A stretch of 64,000 nucleotides of DNA from Granulicella arctica (GTDB taxonomy: Bacteria > Acidobacteriota > Terriglobia > Terriglobales > Acidobacteriaceae). The stretch is taken from positions 1,789,422 through 1,853,421 of the forward strand of contig NZ_JACCCW010000002.1 of assembly GCF_013410065.1 (NCBI RefSeq), read 5' to 3'. The position numbers were made by a program, and so were the translations under genes. How positions within the stretch are numbered: position 1 is the stretch's first letter; each line of letters begins with the position of its first letter. This document shows, in pieces, positions 33,567-42,597 of the stretch. The notes under the pieces were generated by a model. The model saw nothing but the letters and a program-made list of their open reading frames with translations, had not been told where the DNA came from and searched no databases.

Positions 33567-36226
33567 CAGCGCGGAAGCTCCTCCGTGCCGGTGATGCTGA
33601 ACTGCGCGGAGATCGTCTGAGGCGTAGGTTGTGAGCCTCCGACGAAGACCACATAGCTACCAGCACTCACAGCACGTGTTCCTTTTTCATCGACCTGCGA
33701 AAGCGTTCGCGGATCAAGCGTAAAACTGACATGACGACTCTCGCCCGGAGCAAGATGCAGACGTTGAAAGCCGTTCAACTCTTGTATTGGCGAGACCGTC
33801 GTCTGAGGTGGCAGGAGATACAACTCGGCAACCTCATCTCCCGCGCGCGTACCGGTATTTTTTATATCTGCCTCAACAGTAAGCGAATCCCCCGCATGCA
33901 GCGTATTCGTCGAGAGCTTCAGGTTCGAGTAAGCAAACGTCGTATAGCTTAACCCATAGCCGAAGCCGTAGAGCGGCGCGCCCTTGAAGTAACGATAGGT
34001 GCGGTTCGCCATCGCATAGTTATCAAAGGCAGGAAGCTGATCGAGCGATGCGTAAAAAGTAACAGGCAGCCGACCACCCGGATTGTTCTTGCCATCGAGC
34101 GTCTCGGCAATAGCCCTGGCTCCAGCCTGCCCCGGATACCACGCCTCGAGAATTGCGTTCGCATGTTCGTTCGCCCAGTTCACCGCCAATGCACTGCCAT
34201 TCATCAGAACAACGACGAGCGGCTTGCCAGTCGCTGCAACGGCTTCGAGCATCTGTTGTTGTGCCGCAGGCAGTTGAATATCCGTGCGATCTCCACCCGC
34301 GAAGCCTTCGACGTGGATCGGCATCTCTTCACCTTCAAGCAACGGCGACAGTCCCACAAAGGCAAGCACGACATCTGCCTTTTGCGCCGCTGCAACCGCA
34401 TCCTTTTGCAACGCGCTCTCCTTGGGCGACCACTCCAATGTGATCCCCGCATTAAACAGCGGAGCCTTGTGAAGGTACTCGACTCGAATATTGTGTCGTT
34501 TGGTGTCGGGGATGGTCAAGGTAAAGTGCGGCGTTCCGCTCGGCTGATACTCCGCAGAGGCCGGCGCAAAACCAGCTACTGGCTTCTCATCAAAATAAAC
34601 AGCGAATCGTTCTTCCTCATGGCATGGTCGGCATTCTGGAATCTGTAATGAAAAGTCATACTTACCCGCATCCGGCATCGCAATGGTTCCTGTCCAACGA
34701 ACGGCGAAGGCGTCGGCAGGAATCTCCGGCGTGGGCTTAGCAGAGTTCCAGTCGAAGTCGATCTGCTTGTCTATGCGCGTCAGTACAGGCTTGCCCTCGA
34801 AGCTATTCGTCGCAAAGTACTCACCCTTCAAACCCTCCACAGTCGAGTTCTTGTCAGGATGCAAGATCGTGCGAGGAACAGGCAGCGCAACGCCATCCGC
34901 ATAAGGAGATCCCTGCGCATAGAGCACTTTGGCACCTTTGAATTCGGCAACGATACCATCCACAGGCAAGACCGGGTTCAGCGGAATCGCGTTGTAGTTT
35001 CCTTCAATCGCAGCTAGCGTTGCGGCATTCGGACCAACAACAGCAATCGTCTTGATCCCAGCTCGCAAGGGCAACATGCTCTCATCGTTCTTCAGAAGCA
35101 CCATCGACTGTCTGGCAACTTCAAGAGCAAGCTCCTGATGCGCAGGACTGTTGACCACGGAAAAAGGAATCGCGTCATAAACCACTTTGGCCGGCGAATC
35201 GAAGAGCCCAAGCTGATAACGCGCCATAAACAAACGCTTCACCGAAAGATCAATGTCGGCCTCAGCGACGAGCCCTTTTTTCACCGCATCGGTAAGCGCC
35301 AGATAGGTACTGACACAGCTCGTATCCGTACCCGCCTTCACGCCGGCAGCGGATGCAGACTCTGCATCCGGGAACAGGTGATGTGCCGTAGACATGTAGA
35401 AGTCGTCGATGGCTCCACAATCCGATGTAACGAAGCCCTTAAACTTCCAATCGTCACGCAAAATGTGCTGGAGAAGCTCCTCGTTTGCACACGCGGGAGA
35501 GTGATCCACGGCGTTGTACGCGCACATAATCGAGTCCGCATGGCCCTCTGTAACGGCAGCACGGAACGCTGGAAGATAGGTATCCCATAGATCATGCTGT
35601 GTCGGCTCTACATTCGCGCTGTGGCGCGTCGACTCAGGCCCCGAGTGCACAGCAAAGTGCTTAGGCGTAGCGATCACCTTGAAGTAGTTCGGGTCCGTAC
35701 CCTGCAGCCCCTTCACAAAAGAAACACCAAGCTGCCCGGTCAGATATGGATCTTCGCCATAGGTCTCCTGGCCACGCCCCCAACGAGGATCACGAAAGAT
35801 GTTGATGTTCGGAGACCAGATCGTAAGGCCGTAATAGATCGAATGAATATCGTGCCGGATAGCTTCGTTGTACTTCGCACGCGCTTCCGTAGAGATCGTC
35901 GTCCCGATCTGCCCCAACATCGGCGCATTCCATGTAGCCGCCATGCCGATCGCCTGCGGAAACATCGTTGCATACCCCGAGCGCGCGATGCCATGCAGTC
36001 CTTCACTCCACCAGTCATAGGCCGGAATACCAAGGCGAGGAATAGCAGGAGATGCGTTGACCATCTGCGAAACCTTTTCATCGAGGGTCATGCGCGAGAC
36101 AAGATCATCGACACGTTGCTGGGTCGATAGCGCCGGATTCATATAAGGAAGCGGCTTCGTGTTCTGCGCAAAGACGCTGGCAGTAAACGTAGCGAGAACA
36201 ACAAGGGAGGCAGAGGCAAAGCGCAT
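33566..36226 (-). CDS. Secreted GH3 beta-xylosidase-like enzyme with PA14 insert
   Basis: From the ATG at 36226 (after AGGAG) it has 886 residues with signal peptide (FTASVFAQ). The GH3 N-domain carries RWGRGQETYGEDP and KHFAVHSGPE, and the nucleophile Asp is in GFVTSDCGAIDD, the form typical of beta-xylosidases. A PA14 domain (about 450-600, starting near VEGLKGEYFA) is inserted in the second domain, and the protein ends in a fibronectin-III-like domain (AGDEVAELYL). It likely frees xylose from oligomers in concert with GH67 downstream. Confidence 0.9.
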   Translation of the reverse strand: MRFASASLVVLATFTASVFAQNTKPLPYMNPALSTQQRVDDLVSRMTLDEKVSQMVNASPAIPRLGIPAYDWWSEGLHGIARSGYATMFPQAIGMAATWNAPMLGQIGTTISTEARAKYNEAIRHDIHSIYYGLTIWSPNINIFRDPRWGRGQETYGEDPYLTGQLGVSFVKGLQGTDPNYFKVIATPKHFAVHSGPESTRHSANVEPTQHDLWDTYLPAFRAAVTEGHADSIMCAYNAVDHSPACANEELLQHILRDDWKFKGFVTSDCGAIDDFYMSTAHHLFPDAESASAAGVKAGTDTSCVSTYLALTDAVKKGLVAEADIDLSVKRLFMARYQLGLFDSPAKVVYDAIPFSVVNSPAHQELALEVARQSMVLLKNDESMLPLRAGIKTIAVVGPNAATLAAIEGNYNAIPLNPVLPVDGIVAEFKGAKVLYAQGSPYADGVALPVPRTILHPDKNSTVEGLKGEYFATNSFEGKPVLTRIDKQIDFDWNSAKPTPEIPADAFAVRWTGTIAMPDAGKYDFSLQIPECRPCHEEERFAVYFDEKPVAGFAPASAEYQPSGTPHFTLTIPDTKRHNIRVEYLHKAPLFNAGITLEWSPKESALQKDAVAAAQKADVVLAFVGLSPLLEGEEMPIHVEGFAGGDRTDIQLPAAQQQMLEAVAATGKPLVVVLMNGSALAVNWANEHANAILEAWYPGQAGARAIAETLDGKNNPGGRLPVTFYASLDQLPAFDNYAMANRTYRYFKGAPLYGFGYGLSYTTFAYSNLKLSTNTLHAGDSLTVEADIKNTGTRAGDEVAELYLLPPQTTVSPIQELNGFQRLHLAPGESRHVSFTLDPRTLSQVDEKGTRAVSAGSYVVFVGGSQPTPQTISAQFSITGTEELPR

Positions 36227-36582
36227 CGATAATTCTCCTGCTAATAAATGAGACGTGGCCTGGTGCGGGAAAGTTCGCACTCATTATCCTGAACATTGGC
36301 ACCGTCGGGCTAAGAGCAAAGCTCCGGCGAACACTCAACTGGAAGATGAAATCATGACGAGGCTATAGGCATCGATCTACGGCCCCACTTACTAATTATC
36401 CGATATTTAAACCTATTAGTGTTCGTAGTCCGGGCCAGACCTGAAAAATGCTGCGTGCACACGCTACCGCAAGCTCGATACATGAAGAGAGTCGAAGCTA
36501 TTTTTCGTTCAGCCATCAAATGATTCACGGCACGTTCCACATGGAACATGCCGTGTGTTCAACACCAGTCTCTGGACTGCCG
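36227..36582. other. Spacer between the two GH3 genes, with an imperfect palindrome
   Basis: A 356-base spacer on the transcribed side of both GH3 genes. Near the upstream GH3 stop, at 36526-36555, lies an imperfect 30-base palindrome (see separate entry). The remaining part is low in GC, with an AT-rich stretch near 36390-36420 that may hold the promoter of the GH3-GH67 pair. No gene is seen. Confidence 0.45.
36526..36555. promoter_or_regulatory. Imperfect palindrome, terminator or degenerate parS-like site
   Basis: CACGGCA (36526-36532) pairs with TGCCGTG (36549-36555), and the centre is CGTTCCACATGGAACA (36533-36548). The centre differs from the parS-like site at 4749 by two bases. It lies 28 bases after a GH3 stop on the minus strand, so it could form a terminator stem; a short T run is absent. 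Confidence 0.4.
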
Positions 36583-38808
36583 CTATTTCAGATCAACTTC
36601 TTTTGTAAGAGGAAGACTCTGAGACGAACCGCCGACCATGATTCCGTACTTGCCCGGTAGCAGCTCCCATCCATCCTTCGCCACGTTATAGATAGAGAGA
36701 TACTTCGGATCGACAGCCACCTGAACCTGCTTCGATTCGCCCGGATTCAACTGCACCTTCGCCCAGCCGACAAGACGTTTCGGCGGCTCTCCAGCATTGG
36801 CCGGAAGCGATGCATACACCTGAGCAATCTCCGCCCCAGCCACGCTCCCCGTGTTCTTGACGTCGAAGCTGACCGTTGTCTCCCGGCCAGTCTCTACGCG
36901 CAGCTTCGAGTATGCATAGCTGGTATAGGAAAGCCCATAGCCGAAAGGAAACAGCACCGGCTTCTTCTCAGCGTCGTACCACTTATAGCCCACCTTCAGA
37001 CCCTCGTCATAGTGGACCGCAAACGTCGGCTTCGCTTCGCCGCTCTTCATCACGGCCGCTGCACCCTGCGCACCGGGAGGCGGCGTCACCAGCGTCGGAT
37101 GCGGCAGATCCGCCTCGCTCAGCGGAAAGGTCATCGGCAGCTTCGCACTCGGATTCACGCGTCCAAACAGCACATTGCCTATCGCGTCCGAGCCCTTGCT
37201 TCCCGCATACCATACCTCGAGCACCCCGCTCACCTTCTCGATCCACGGCATCGTCACCGCCGTACCTGTCTCGAGAACAACGATGGTGTGCGGATTCGCC
37301 GCCGCAACCTGCTCGATCAGCGCATCCTGTCCATCGGGCAGCGAAAGACTAGGCAGATCCATTCCTTCGCTCGTCCACTGATACGCAAACACGATCGCCA
37401 CATCCGATCGCTTCGCCAGGTCCGCAGCAGTCGCCGGATTCGCACCCGAATCAAACGCAACCTTCGCCTCTCCCGCTCGCGCCCTTACCGCATCCAGCGG
37501 CGCTCCGGGAAACCATACATGCTCCTGCCATTTCGATGGCGGACGTCCCGGAGGATCGACCTGCGCCGAACCGCCACCCGAGATCATGCCGACGTCCGCG
37601 TGGGAGCCAATGATCGCAATCGAGTGAACCTTCGTTGAGTCGAGCGGCAGCAAACCATGCTCATTTTTCAGCAACACGATACTCTGCTCCTCGATCTTTC
37701 GTGCCGTCTCGAAGCCGCCCTCAACATCCACAACGCTCTTCTGCACCGGATGGTCAACGAGGCCACTCGCAAACTCAGACCGCAGAATGCGCCGGACATG
37801 GTCGTCTAGCTCTTCATTCGAAATCGTGCCGGCCTGCACCGCCTCCTTATATTTCGCGCCGTAAAAATCGTCGAGAGGCTCCTCGTTATCCAACCCCGCA
37901 GCCGAAGCCTTCACCGTACTGTGCGTACCGCCCCAATCCGACACGACAAAGCCCTTAAACTTCAGATCCTTCTTCAATACCTCAGTCAGCAAATACTTGT
38001 TCTCGCACGCAAAATCGCCGTTGACCGCGTTGTACGAACACATCACCGCCGCAGGATCTCCAACCTTCAATCCAATCTCGAATGCCAGCAGATCGCTCTC
38101 TCTCATCGAACGCTTGTCGATAACAGAATCGACTTCGTTTCGCCCGTTCTCCTGATCGTTGATCGCGTAGTGCTTGATATCCCCGATCACATGCTGTGCC
38201 TGTTCGCATTTGATCCGGTTGCCCACCAAAGTTCCCGCAAGCACTGGGTCTTCGCCCATATACTCGAACGTACGCCCATTGCGCGGCTCGCGAGTCAGAT
38301 TCACGCCTCCACCCAGCGTCATGTTGTAGCCCTGCGCCCGCAGCTCACTCCCGATCAACCTGCCATACTCGCAAGCCGCACCAGTATCCCAGCTCGCAGC
38401 CGAACCAACGTTCGAAGGAAGCGCCGTCGAATAGCGACCATTCTCCGCGCTGCTTCGTACGCCATACGCTGCGTCGCTCATCTGGATCATCGGAATCCCC
38501 AGTCGTTCTACCCCGAGCACAAACCCCGCTCCACCATTGCCCAGATAAGCATTCGGCCTCGGCGGTCCCCAACCCGGCATCCCATTGCCATGCAGCAGGG
38601 AGATCTTCTCATCCAGCGTCATCTCCTTCAACACCTGCTCCGCGCGATCATCCGGCGAAAGCGCAGCGTTCATCCACGGCTGCTTCTTCACCGTATCGTC
38701 AGACTGATTGTGCAGACGATGCTGCGCCAGCAATGCACCCTGAGATCCTGTTAACAGAAGGGCCACAACCCATCCGCCATAGCAACGCCCTGCTCTTCTT
38801 AGCTTCAC
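36583..38808 (-). CDS. Secreted GH3 beta-glucosidase-like enzyme
   Basis: A 741-residue protein with a signal peptide (GSQGALLAQ) and a GTG start preceded by GGGGGAG. The three GH3 domains are in order: NLTREPRNGRTFEYMGEDP and KHYAINDQE, with the nucleophile Asp in FVVSDWGGTHS; the alpha/beta sandwich domain; and a fibronectin-III-like domain (AGAEIAQVYASL). The SDWG form is typical of beta-glucosidases and differs from the neighbour's SDCGA. It is probably transcribed from the 38.8-39.0 kb spacer near the ROK regulator. Confidence 0.9.
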   Translation of the reverse strand: MKLRRAGRCYGGWVVALLLTGSQGALLAQHRLHNQSDDTVKKQPWMNAALSPDDRAEQVLKEMTLDEKISLLHGNGMPGWGPPRPNAYLGNGGAGFVLGVERLGIPMIQMSDAAYGVRSSAENGRYSTALPSNVGSAASWDTGAACEYGRLIGSELRAQGYNMTLGGGVNLTREPRNGRTFEYMGEDPVLAGTLVGNRIKCEQAQHVIGDIKHYAINDQENGRNEVDSVIDKRSMRESDLLAFEIGLKVGDPAAVMCSYNAVNGDFACENKYLLTEVLKKDLKFKGFVVSDWGGTHSTVKASAAGLDNEEPLDDFYGAKYKEAVQAGTISNEELDDHVRRILRSEFASGLVDHPVQKSVVDVEGGFETARKIEEQSIVLLKNEHGLLPLDSTKVHSIAIIGSHADVGMISGGGSAQVDPPGRPPSKWQEHVWFPGAPLDAVRARAGEAKVAFDSGANPATAADLAKRSDVAIVFAYQWTSEGMDLPSLSLPDGQDALIEQVAAANPHTIVVLETGTAVTMPWIEKVSGVLEVWYAGSKGSDAIGNVLFGRVNPSAKLPMTFPLSEADLPHPTLVTPPPGAQGAAAVMKSGEAKPTFAVHYDEGLKVGYKWYDAEKKPVLFPFGYGLSYTSYAYSKLRVETGRETTVSFDVKNTGSVAGAEIAQVYASLPANAGEPPKRLVGWAKVQLNPGESKQVQVAVDPKYLSIYNVAKDGWELLPGKYGIMVGGSSQSLPLTKEVDLK

Positions 38809-38937
38809 AACTCCCCCGGTCTACTTCCGTAATTGAACCTGCTACACACGATACTTCTACGCATGGTCATCCACTGTAGCAGCATAGCGGCACAGACAAC
38901 ACGCTGGCTACACCATCCATAATCCGCCTTGGCAAAT

Positions 38938-38951
38938 CGTTTTAGCAAACG
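38938..38951. promoter_or_regulatory. Candidate operator upstream of the GH3 gene
   Basis: An inverted repeat CGTTT-TAGC-AAACG lies in the 258-base spacer between the GH3 start (38808) and the ROK regulator stop (39067). AT-rich sequence with TATACAAAT follows. Size and position fit a repressor operator, possibly for the adjacent ROK protein or a LacI-type regulator elsewhere. No binding evidence. Confidence 0.3.
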
Positions 38952-39066
38952 GTATACAAATGAGCCGACATCAAATAGTCCACTCGTCTCGATGTACATC
39001 AGCAGCATCTTCGTGGAGAGGAACAAACAATGTCAATCTCTCCTTTATGCGCGCCTAACACGCGAT

Positions 39067-40215
39067 CTAAATCGACTCCGTCGTCAACACCAGCGCCACC
39101 GCACTACGCAACCGAGCCGTGTCACTATCGCGAACCGGACGCAAAACCGGCACATGCGCAAGTGGACGTCTCTCGAGCTCCACCTGTGCCAGCTTCCCAA
39201 ACCTACTCCACGCCCCGACGATCTCCCCCACCACAACAATCTCTTTCGGCGCCAGAGCCGAAGCAATCATTCGCATGCCTCCACCCAAGCCACGCATCAT
39301 CTTCTCGATCACCTTCGTTGCCTTCGGGTCCTCATCGAGTGCAAGCCGCAGCAATCCATCGAACGAGGGTATCGGCTTCTTCGGTGCGAGGGAGTGAAAA
39401 TACCGTAGCGCAGCACGATTCGACGCCACCGTCTCCCAGCAACCTCGTCCACCACATCCGCAAAGCTGCCCCCGTTGCTCGACCTCGATATGTCCAAACT
39501 CGCCCGCCATGCCATCCTCGCCCCGCATTAACCGGCCGTTCGCAAAGATCCCCGTCCCGATCCCCTCCGAGACATTCACCACCACCAGATCATGCTGCCC
39601 ATCGCTCTCCCCAAACCACACCTCCGAGAGCGCACACGCATTGGCCACATTCTCGACCACCACGCGAAGCCCCGTGGCCTGCTCAAGCTGAGACCGTATC
39701 CCGTCAACCGACCAGGTCATGTTCGGCGCAAAGATCGTCCGCTGCATTTGCATATCCGCTCGCCCAGGCAGGCTGATTCCTACACCATCAAACGTGCGGT
39801 CGCTATTCGACTCCATCATCGCTCGCACGGCTGCAATAATCCCCTTCACCGTCTCACCGGAGCTCCGCCCCAGCTTCACAACACGTTGCGCAACGATCCT
39901 CCCGCTCAGGTCCGCCACCGCCACCGTCGTCTGCGACGGATGAATATCCAGCGCAACCACCGCCCGTTGCGTGTTCAACTGTAGATGTGTCGGTCGGCGT
40001 CCACGCGGCAGGCTGGCAGATTCTCCCTCCAGCACCCATCGGCCGGCAATCAGCTCCTCCACAATCAGCGAGATCGTACTCCGCTGCAAGCCCGAAAGAC
40101 GCGCCAGGTCCGCACGCGAGACCGCTCCCTTCGACCGGATGAGGTTGTAGATCAGGTTTCGATTGATCTGGCGCGGAGTCCGATTCGACGCGATCTGCCG
40201 TCGATGATCACCCAT
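39067..40215 (-). CDS. ROK-family transcriptional regulator
   Basis: From the ATG at 40215 the protein has 382 residues; the frame is open to 40350 with another ATG at 40242. An N-terminal winged helix (LIYNLIRSKGAVSRADLARL then SGLQRSTISLIVEELI) precedes the ROK sugar-binding fold with GHIEVEQRGQLCGCGGRGCW, the His/Cys zinc site. Typical targets are xylose or N-acetylglucosamine genes. It lies beside the GH3/GH67/GH8 genes on the same strand and divergent from a lactonase-kinase pair, so it may control both. The kinase-type ATP loop at the N-terminal end of the ROK domain is degenerate, as in regulators. Confidence 0.88.
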   Translation of the reverse strand: MGDHRRQIASNRTPRQINRNLIYNLIRSKGAVSRADLARLSGLQRSTISLIVEELIAGRWVLEGESASLPRGRRPTHLQLNTQRAVVALDIHPSQTTVAVADLSGRIVAQRVVKLGRSSGETVKGIIAAVRAMMESNSDRTFDGVGISLPGRADMQMQRTIFAPNMTWSVDGIRSQLEQATGLRVVVENVANACALSEVWFGESDGQHDLVVVNVSEGIGTGIFANGRLMRGEDGMAGEFGHIEVEQRGQLCGCGGRGCWETVASNRAALRYFHSLAPKKPIPSFDGLLRLALDEDPKATKVIEKMMRGLGGGMRMIASALAPKEIVVVGEIVGAWSRFGKLAQVELERRPLAHVPVLRPVRDSDTARLRSAVALVLTTESI

Positions 40216-40374
40216 GCCTTCTATCGCAGACACCACTGCCATCAGCACGTACCCTTCACGTTGCACAGTCTCAGACAATCTACACTGCTGCCATAAGTCC
40301 TTTCCAGCACACTGCCATACGAAACCCGTGCCCCGCATTGGCGCAAGCATAGCCGAACGCGGTAGCTTAAATTG

Positions 40375-41532
40375 ATGACAACGATCACACGCAGGTCAGC
40401 CCTCTCTCTCCTCGCTACAGCTCCCATGGCTCTGCGAGCGATGGCAGGCACGCACGAAGCGCCCGTCTCCCGCATCCTTCTCGGCACCTACACCGATCCC
40501 GTCGGTACAACGCCCGGCGCCAAAGGCATCTACACCTGCTCGTGGAACCCCACCACCGGCCAACTCGGCCCCATCGAGCTCGCCATCGAAACACCCGACC
40601 CGAGCTTCCTCGCCATCTCCCCGAAGGCCCCCGGCATGCTCTTCGCCGTCAACGAGCTTCCCGGCGACCACAACGGCACCGTCACCGCCTTCGCCTACAA
40701 ATCCGGCCAGCCACTACGCACGCTCAACGTCGTCAGCTCCGAAGGGCTCGCTCCCTGCGACCTCACCCTCGATCACACCGGCCGCACCCTCTTCGTCGCC
40801 GACTACACCAGCGGCTGCCTCGCCACCTTCAAGGTCACCCGCGCAGGCCTCAGCAAAGCCGTCTCCGTCCTCCGCTTCCCCGGCCACAGCATCGACCCCG
40901 ACCGCCAAACCTCGGCCCATACCCACTGCACCCTGCTTTCGCCCGACAACCGCTTCCTCCTCGTCAACGATCTCGGCCTCGACCGCATCATGGTCTTCCA
41001 CGTCAATCCCGTCGCCGCCACGCTCACCCCCACCGCAATTCCCTACAACGCCACGCCAGGCTCCGGCCCGCGCCACTCGATCTTCCATCCCAACGGACGC
41101 TGGGTCTACTCCGTCAACGAGATCAGCTCCACCGTCGATCTGCTCGACTGGGCCAGCTCCGACGGCACCCTCACCCGCCGCCAGACCATCTCCTCGCTCC
41201 CTCCCAACACGCCAAAACAGAAGAACGCTCCCGCCGAGCTCGCAACCGACCGCGCCGGCAAATTCCTCTACGTCTCCAACCGCTTCCACGACAGCATCGG
41301 CGTCTTCGCCATCGACCACAAGACCGGCGCACTCACCCACCGGCAGGACATCGACTGCGGCGGAAAGACCCCGCGCCACTTCGTCATCGACCCCACCGGA
41401 CGATGGCTCATCGTCGCCAATCAGGACAGCCGAAACATCGTCGTCTTCCAACGCGATACAGTAACAGGAGAGCTGTCGGCAACCGGAAACAGCTCCCTTC
41501 TGGACGCCCCCGTCTGCATTCTCTTCGTCTAA
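40375..41532 (+). CDS. Tat-exported lactonase-family seven-bladed propeller
   Basis: A 385-residue protein starting at the ATG at 40375, with a twin-arginine-type signal (TRRSALSLLATAPMALRAMA). Family motifs of the 6-phosphogluconolactonase-like propeller are ILLGTYT, PDPSFLAISP, LFAVNEL, SAHTHCTLLSPD, GSGPRHSIFHPNGRWVYSVNE, FLYVSNRFHDSI and GKTPRHFVIDPTGRWLIVANQ. It may hydrolyse a sugar lactone in the periplasm. The downstream kinase begins 62 bases after its stop. Confidence 0.85.
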   Translation: MTTITRRSALSLLATAPMALRAMAGTHEAPVSRILLGTYTDPVGTTPGAKGIYTCSWNPTTGQLGPIELAIETPDPSFLAISPKAPGMLFAVNELPGDHNGTVTAFAYKSGQPLRTLNVVSSEGLAPCDLTLDHTGRTLFVADYTSGCLATFKVTRAGLSKAVSVLRFPGHSIDPDRQTSAHTHCTLLSPDNRFLLVNDLGLDRIMVFHVNPVAATLTPTAIPYNATPGSGPRHSIFHPNGRWVYSVNEISSTVDLLDWASSDGTLTRRQTISSLPPNTPKQKNAPAELATDRAGKFLYVSNRFHDSIGVFAIDHKTGALTHRQDIDCGGKTPRHFVIDPTGRWLIVANQDSRNIVVFQRDTVTGELSATGNSSLLDAPVCILFV

Positions 41533-41594
41533 CATCGGCGCAGGAAGAACGAGCTATCCGGAAGCGCACCACAGGCATCAAGGGAGAGATTGAA

Positions 41595-42533
41595 ATGCAT
41601 TATTTTTTGGCGTTGGACGCCGGTGGCACCAAGACCGAATGCGTCCTCGCAGATGAGACCCGCGAACTCGCTCGCGTACGCACCGGCACCATCAAGCGCA
41701 TGCGCGTCGGGGCCGACATCGCCCGCGCCAACCTCGAAAGCGCCTTCCAGCAACTCTCCGCCGCAACCGGCGTCAGCCTACAGTCGATCACCGCTACCTG
41801 CGTCGGCACCTCCGGCTCCTCAGTCCCCCTCGTCACCGATTGGATTCGCGAAACCATCACCTCCCTGGTCAGCGGCGAGCTCATCATCAGCGGCGACGAA
41901 GACATCGCGCTCGATGCAGCCTTTCGTGGCGGCCGAGGCGTCCTCGTCATCGCCGGAACCGGATCGAACGTCGGGGGGCGCACACGTGATGGCCGTTTCA
42001 CCCACGTCGGCGGATGGGGTCCCATGCTCGCCGATGAGGGCTCAGGCTACTGGATCGGCCACCAGGCGCTCCGCAGCCTCTTCCAGGCTATCAACGCACG
42101 CAAGCCAACTCTCCTCCAAGAGCGCATCCTCCAGCATTGGAACCTCACCGACTTCCATGAACTAGTCGCCGTCGCCAACGCCGTCCCTGCACCCGACTTC
42201 CCCGCACTCACGCCGACCGTCGTCGCCTGCGCAAAGGAAGGCGACCCCTTCGCGCTCGAGGTCCTCGAGCGCGGCGGCAGGCTCCTCGCCGGTCTCGCCC
42301 TCAACATGATCGAACACCTGCGAGAGATGGAAGGCCCGGAAGGCTTCGAGCTTCCCGAGGTCGCCTTCATCGGCAGCGTCCTGCACAACGTGGACTACGT
42401 GCGCAACGCCATGATCGACGCCCTGCACCAGGTCCACCCATCGCTCCACGTTATTCCCGAAGCAGTCGATGGAGTCGAAGGCGCTCTCTGGCAAGCCCGG
42501 CACCTGGTCCTACCCGTCGGCACGTCGCTCTAG
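41595..42533 (+). CDS. BadF/BcrA-type ATPase, N-acetylglucosamine kinase-like
   Basis: A 312-residue cytoplasmic ASKHA kinase. The phosphate-1 motif is LALDAGGTKTECVLAD at the N-terminus, the central motif is GVLVIAGTGSNVGGRTRDG, GGWGPMLADEGSGYWIG follows, and the adenosine motif is VAFIGSVLHN. The layout is that of eukaryote-like N-acetylglucosamine kinase; glucosamine or another amino sugar is the probable substrate. Same strand as the lactonase; the stop is followed by a strong stem-loop. Confidence 0.84.
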   Translation: MHYFLALDAGGTKTECVLADETRELARVRTGTIKRMRVGADIARANLESAFQQLSAATGVSLQSITATCVGTSGSSVPLVTDWIRETITSLVSGELIISGDEDIALDAAFRGGRGVLVIAGTGSNVGGRTRDGRFTHVGGWGPMLADEGSGYWIGHQALRSLFQAINARKPTLLQERILQHWNLTDFHELVAVANAVPAPDFPALTPTVVACAKEGDPFALEVLERGGRLLAGLALNMIEHLREMEGPEGFELPEVAFIGSVLHNVDYVRNAMIDALHQVHPSLHVIPEAVDGVEGALWQARHLVLPVGTSL

Positions 42534-42552
42534 ACCGTTTCGCACAATGCTC

Positions 42553-42590
42553 GGGTGCCCTCCTTCGCGTCCTTGCGAAGGAGGGCAGTA
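42553..42590. terminator. Stem-loop between convergent kinase genes, repeat-like
   Basis: GCCCTCCTTCGC (42557-42568) pairs perfectly with GCGAAGGAGGGC (42575-42586) around GTCCTT. It lies between two convergent stops, so it is probably a shared terminator. A close relative with the same 'CGGGTGCCC...CCTTCGC...GCGAAGG' layout occurs at 55878-55914, indicating a short dispersed repeat family. Confidence 0.65.
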
Positions 42591-42597
42591 AAATGCA

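Noticed and set aside
40542..41594. Long extension of the BadF-type kinase frame back through the lactonase gene
   Set aside because: The part before 41595 is Arg/Pro/His-rich shadow sequence of the lactonase; the kinase homology begins at MHYFLALDAGGTK.
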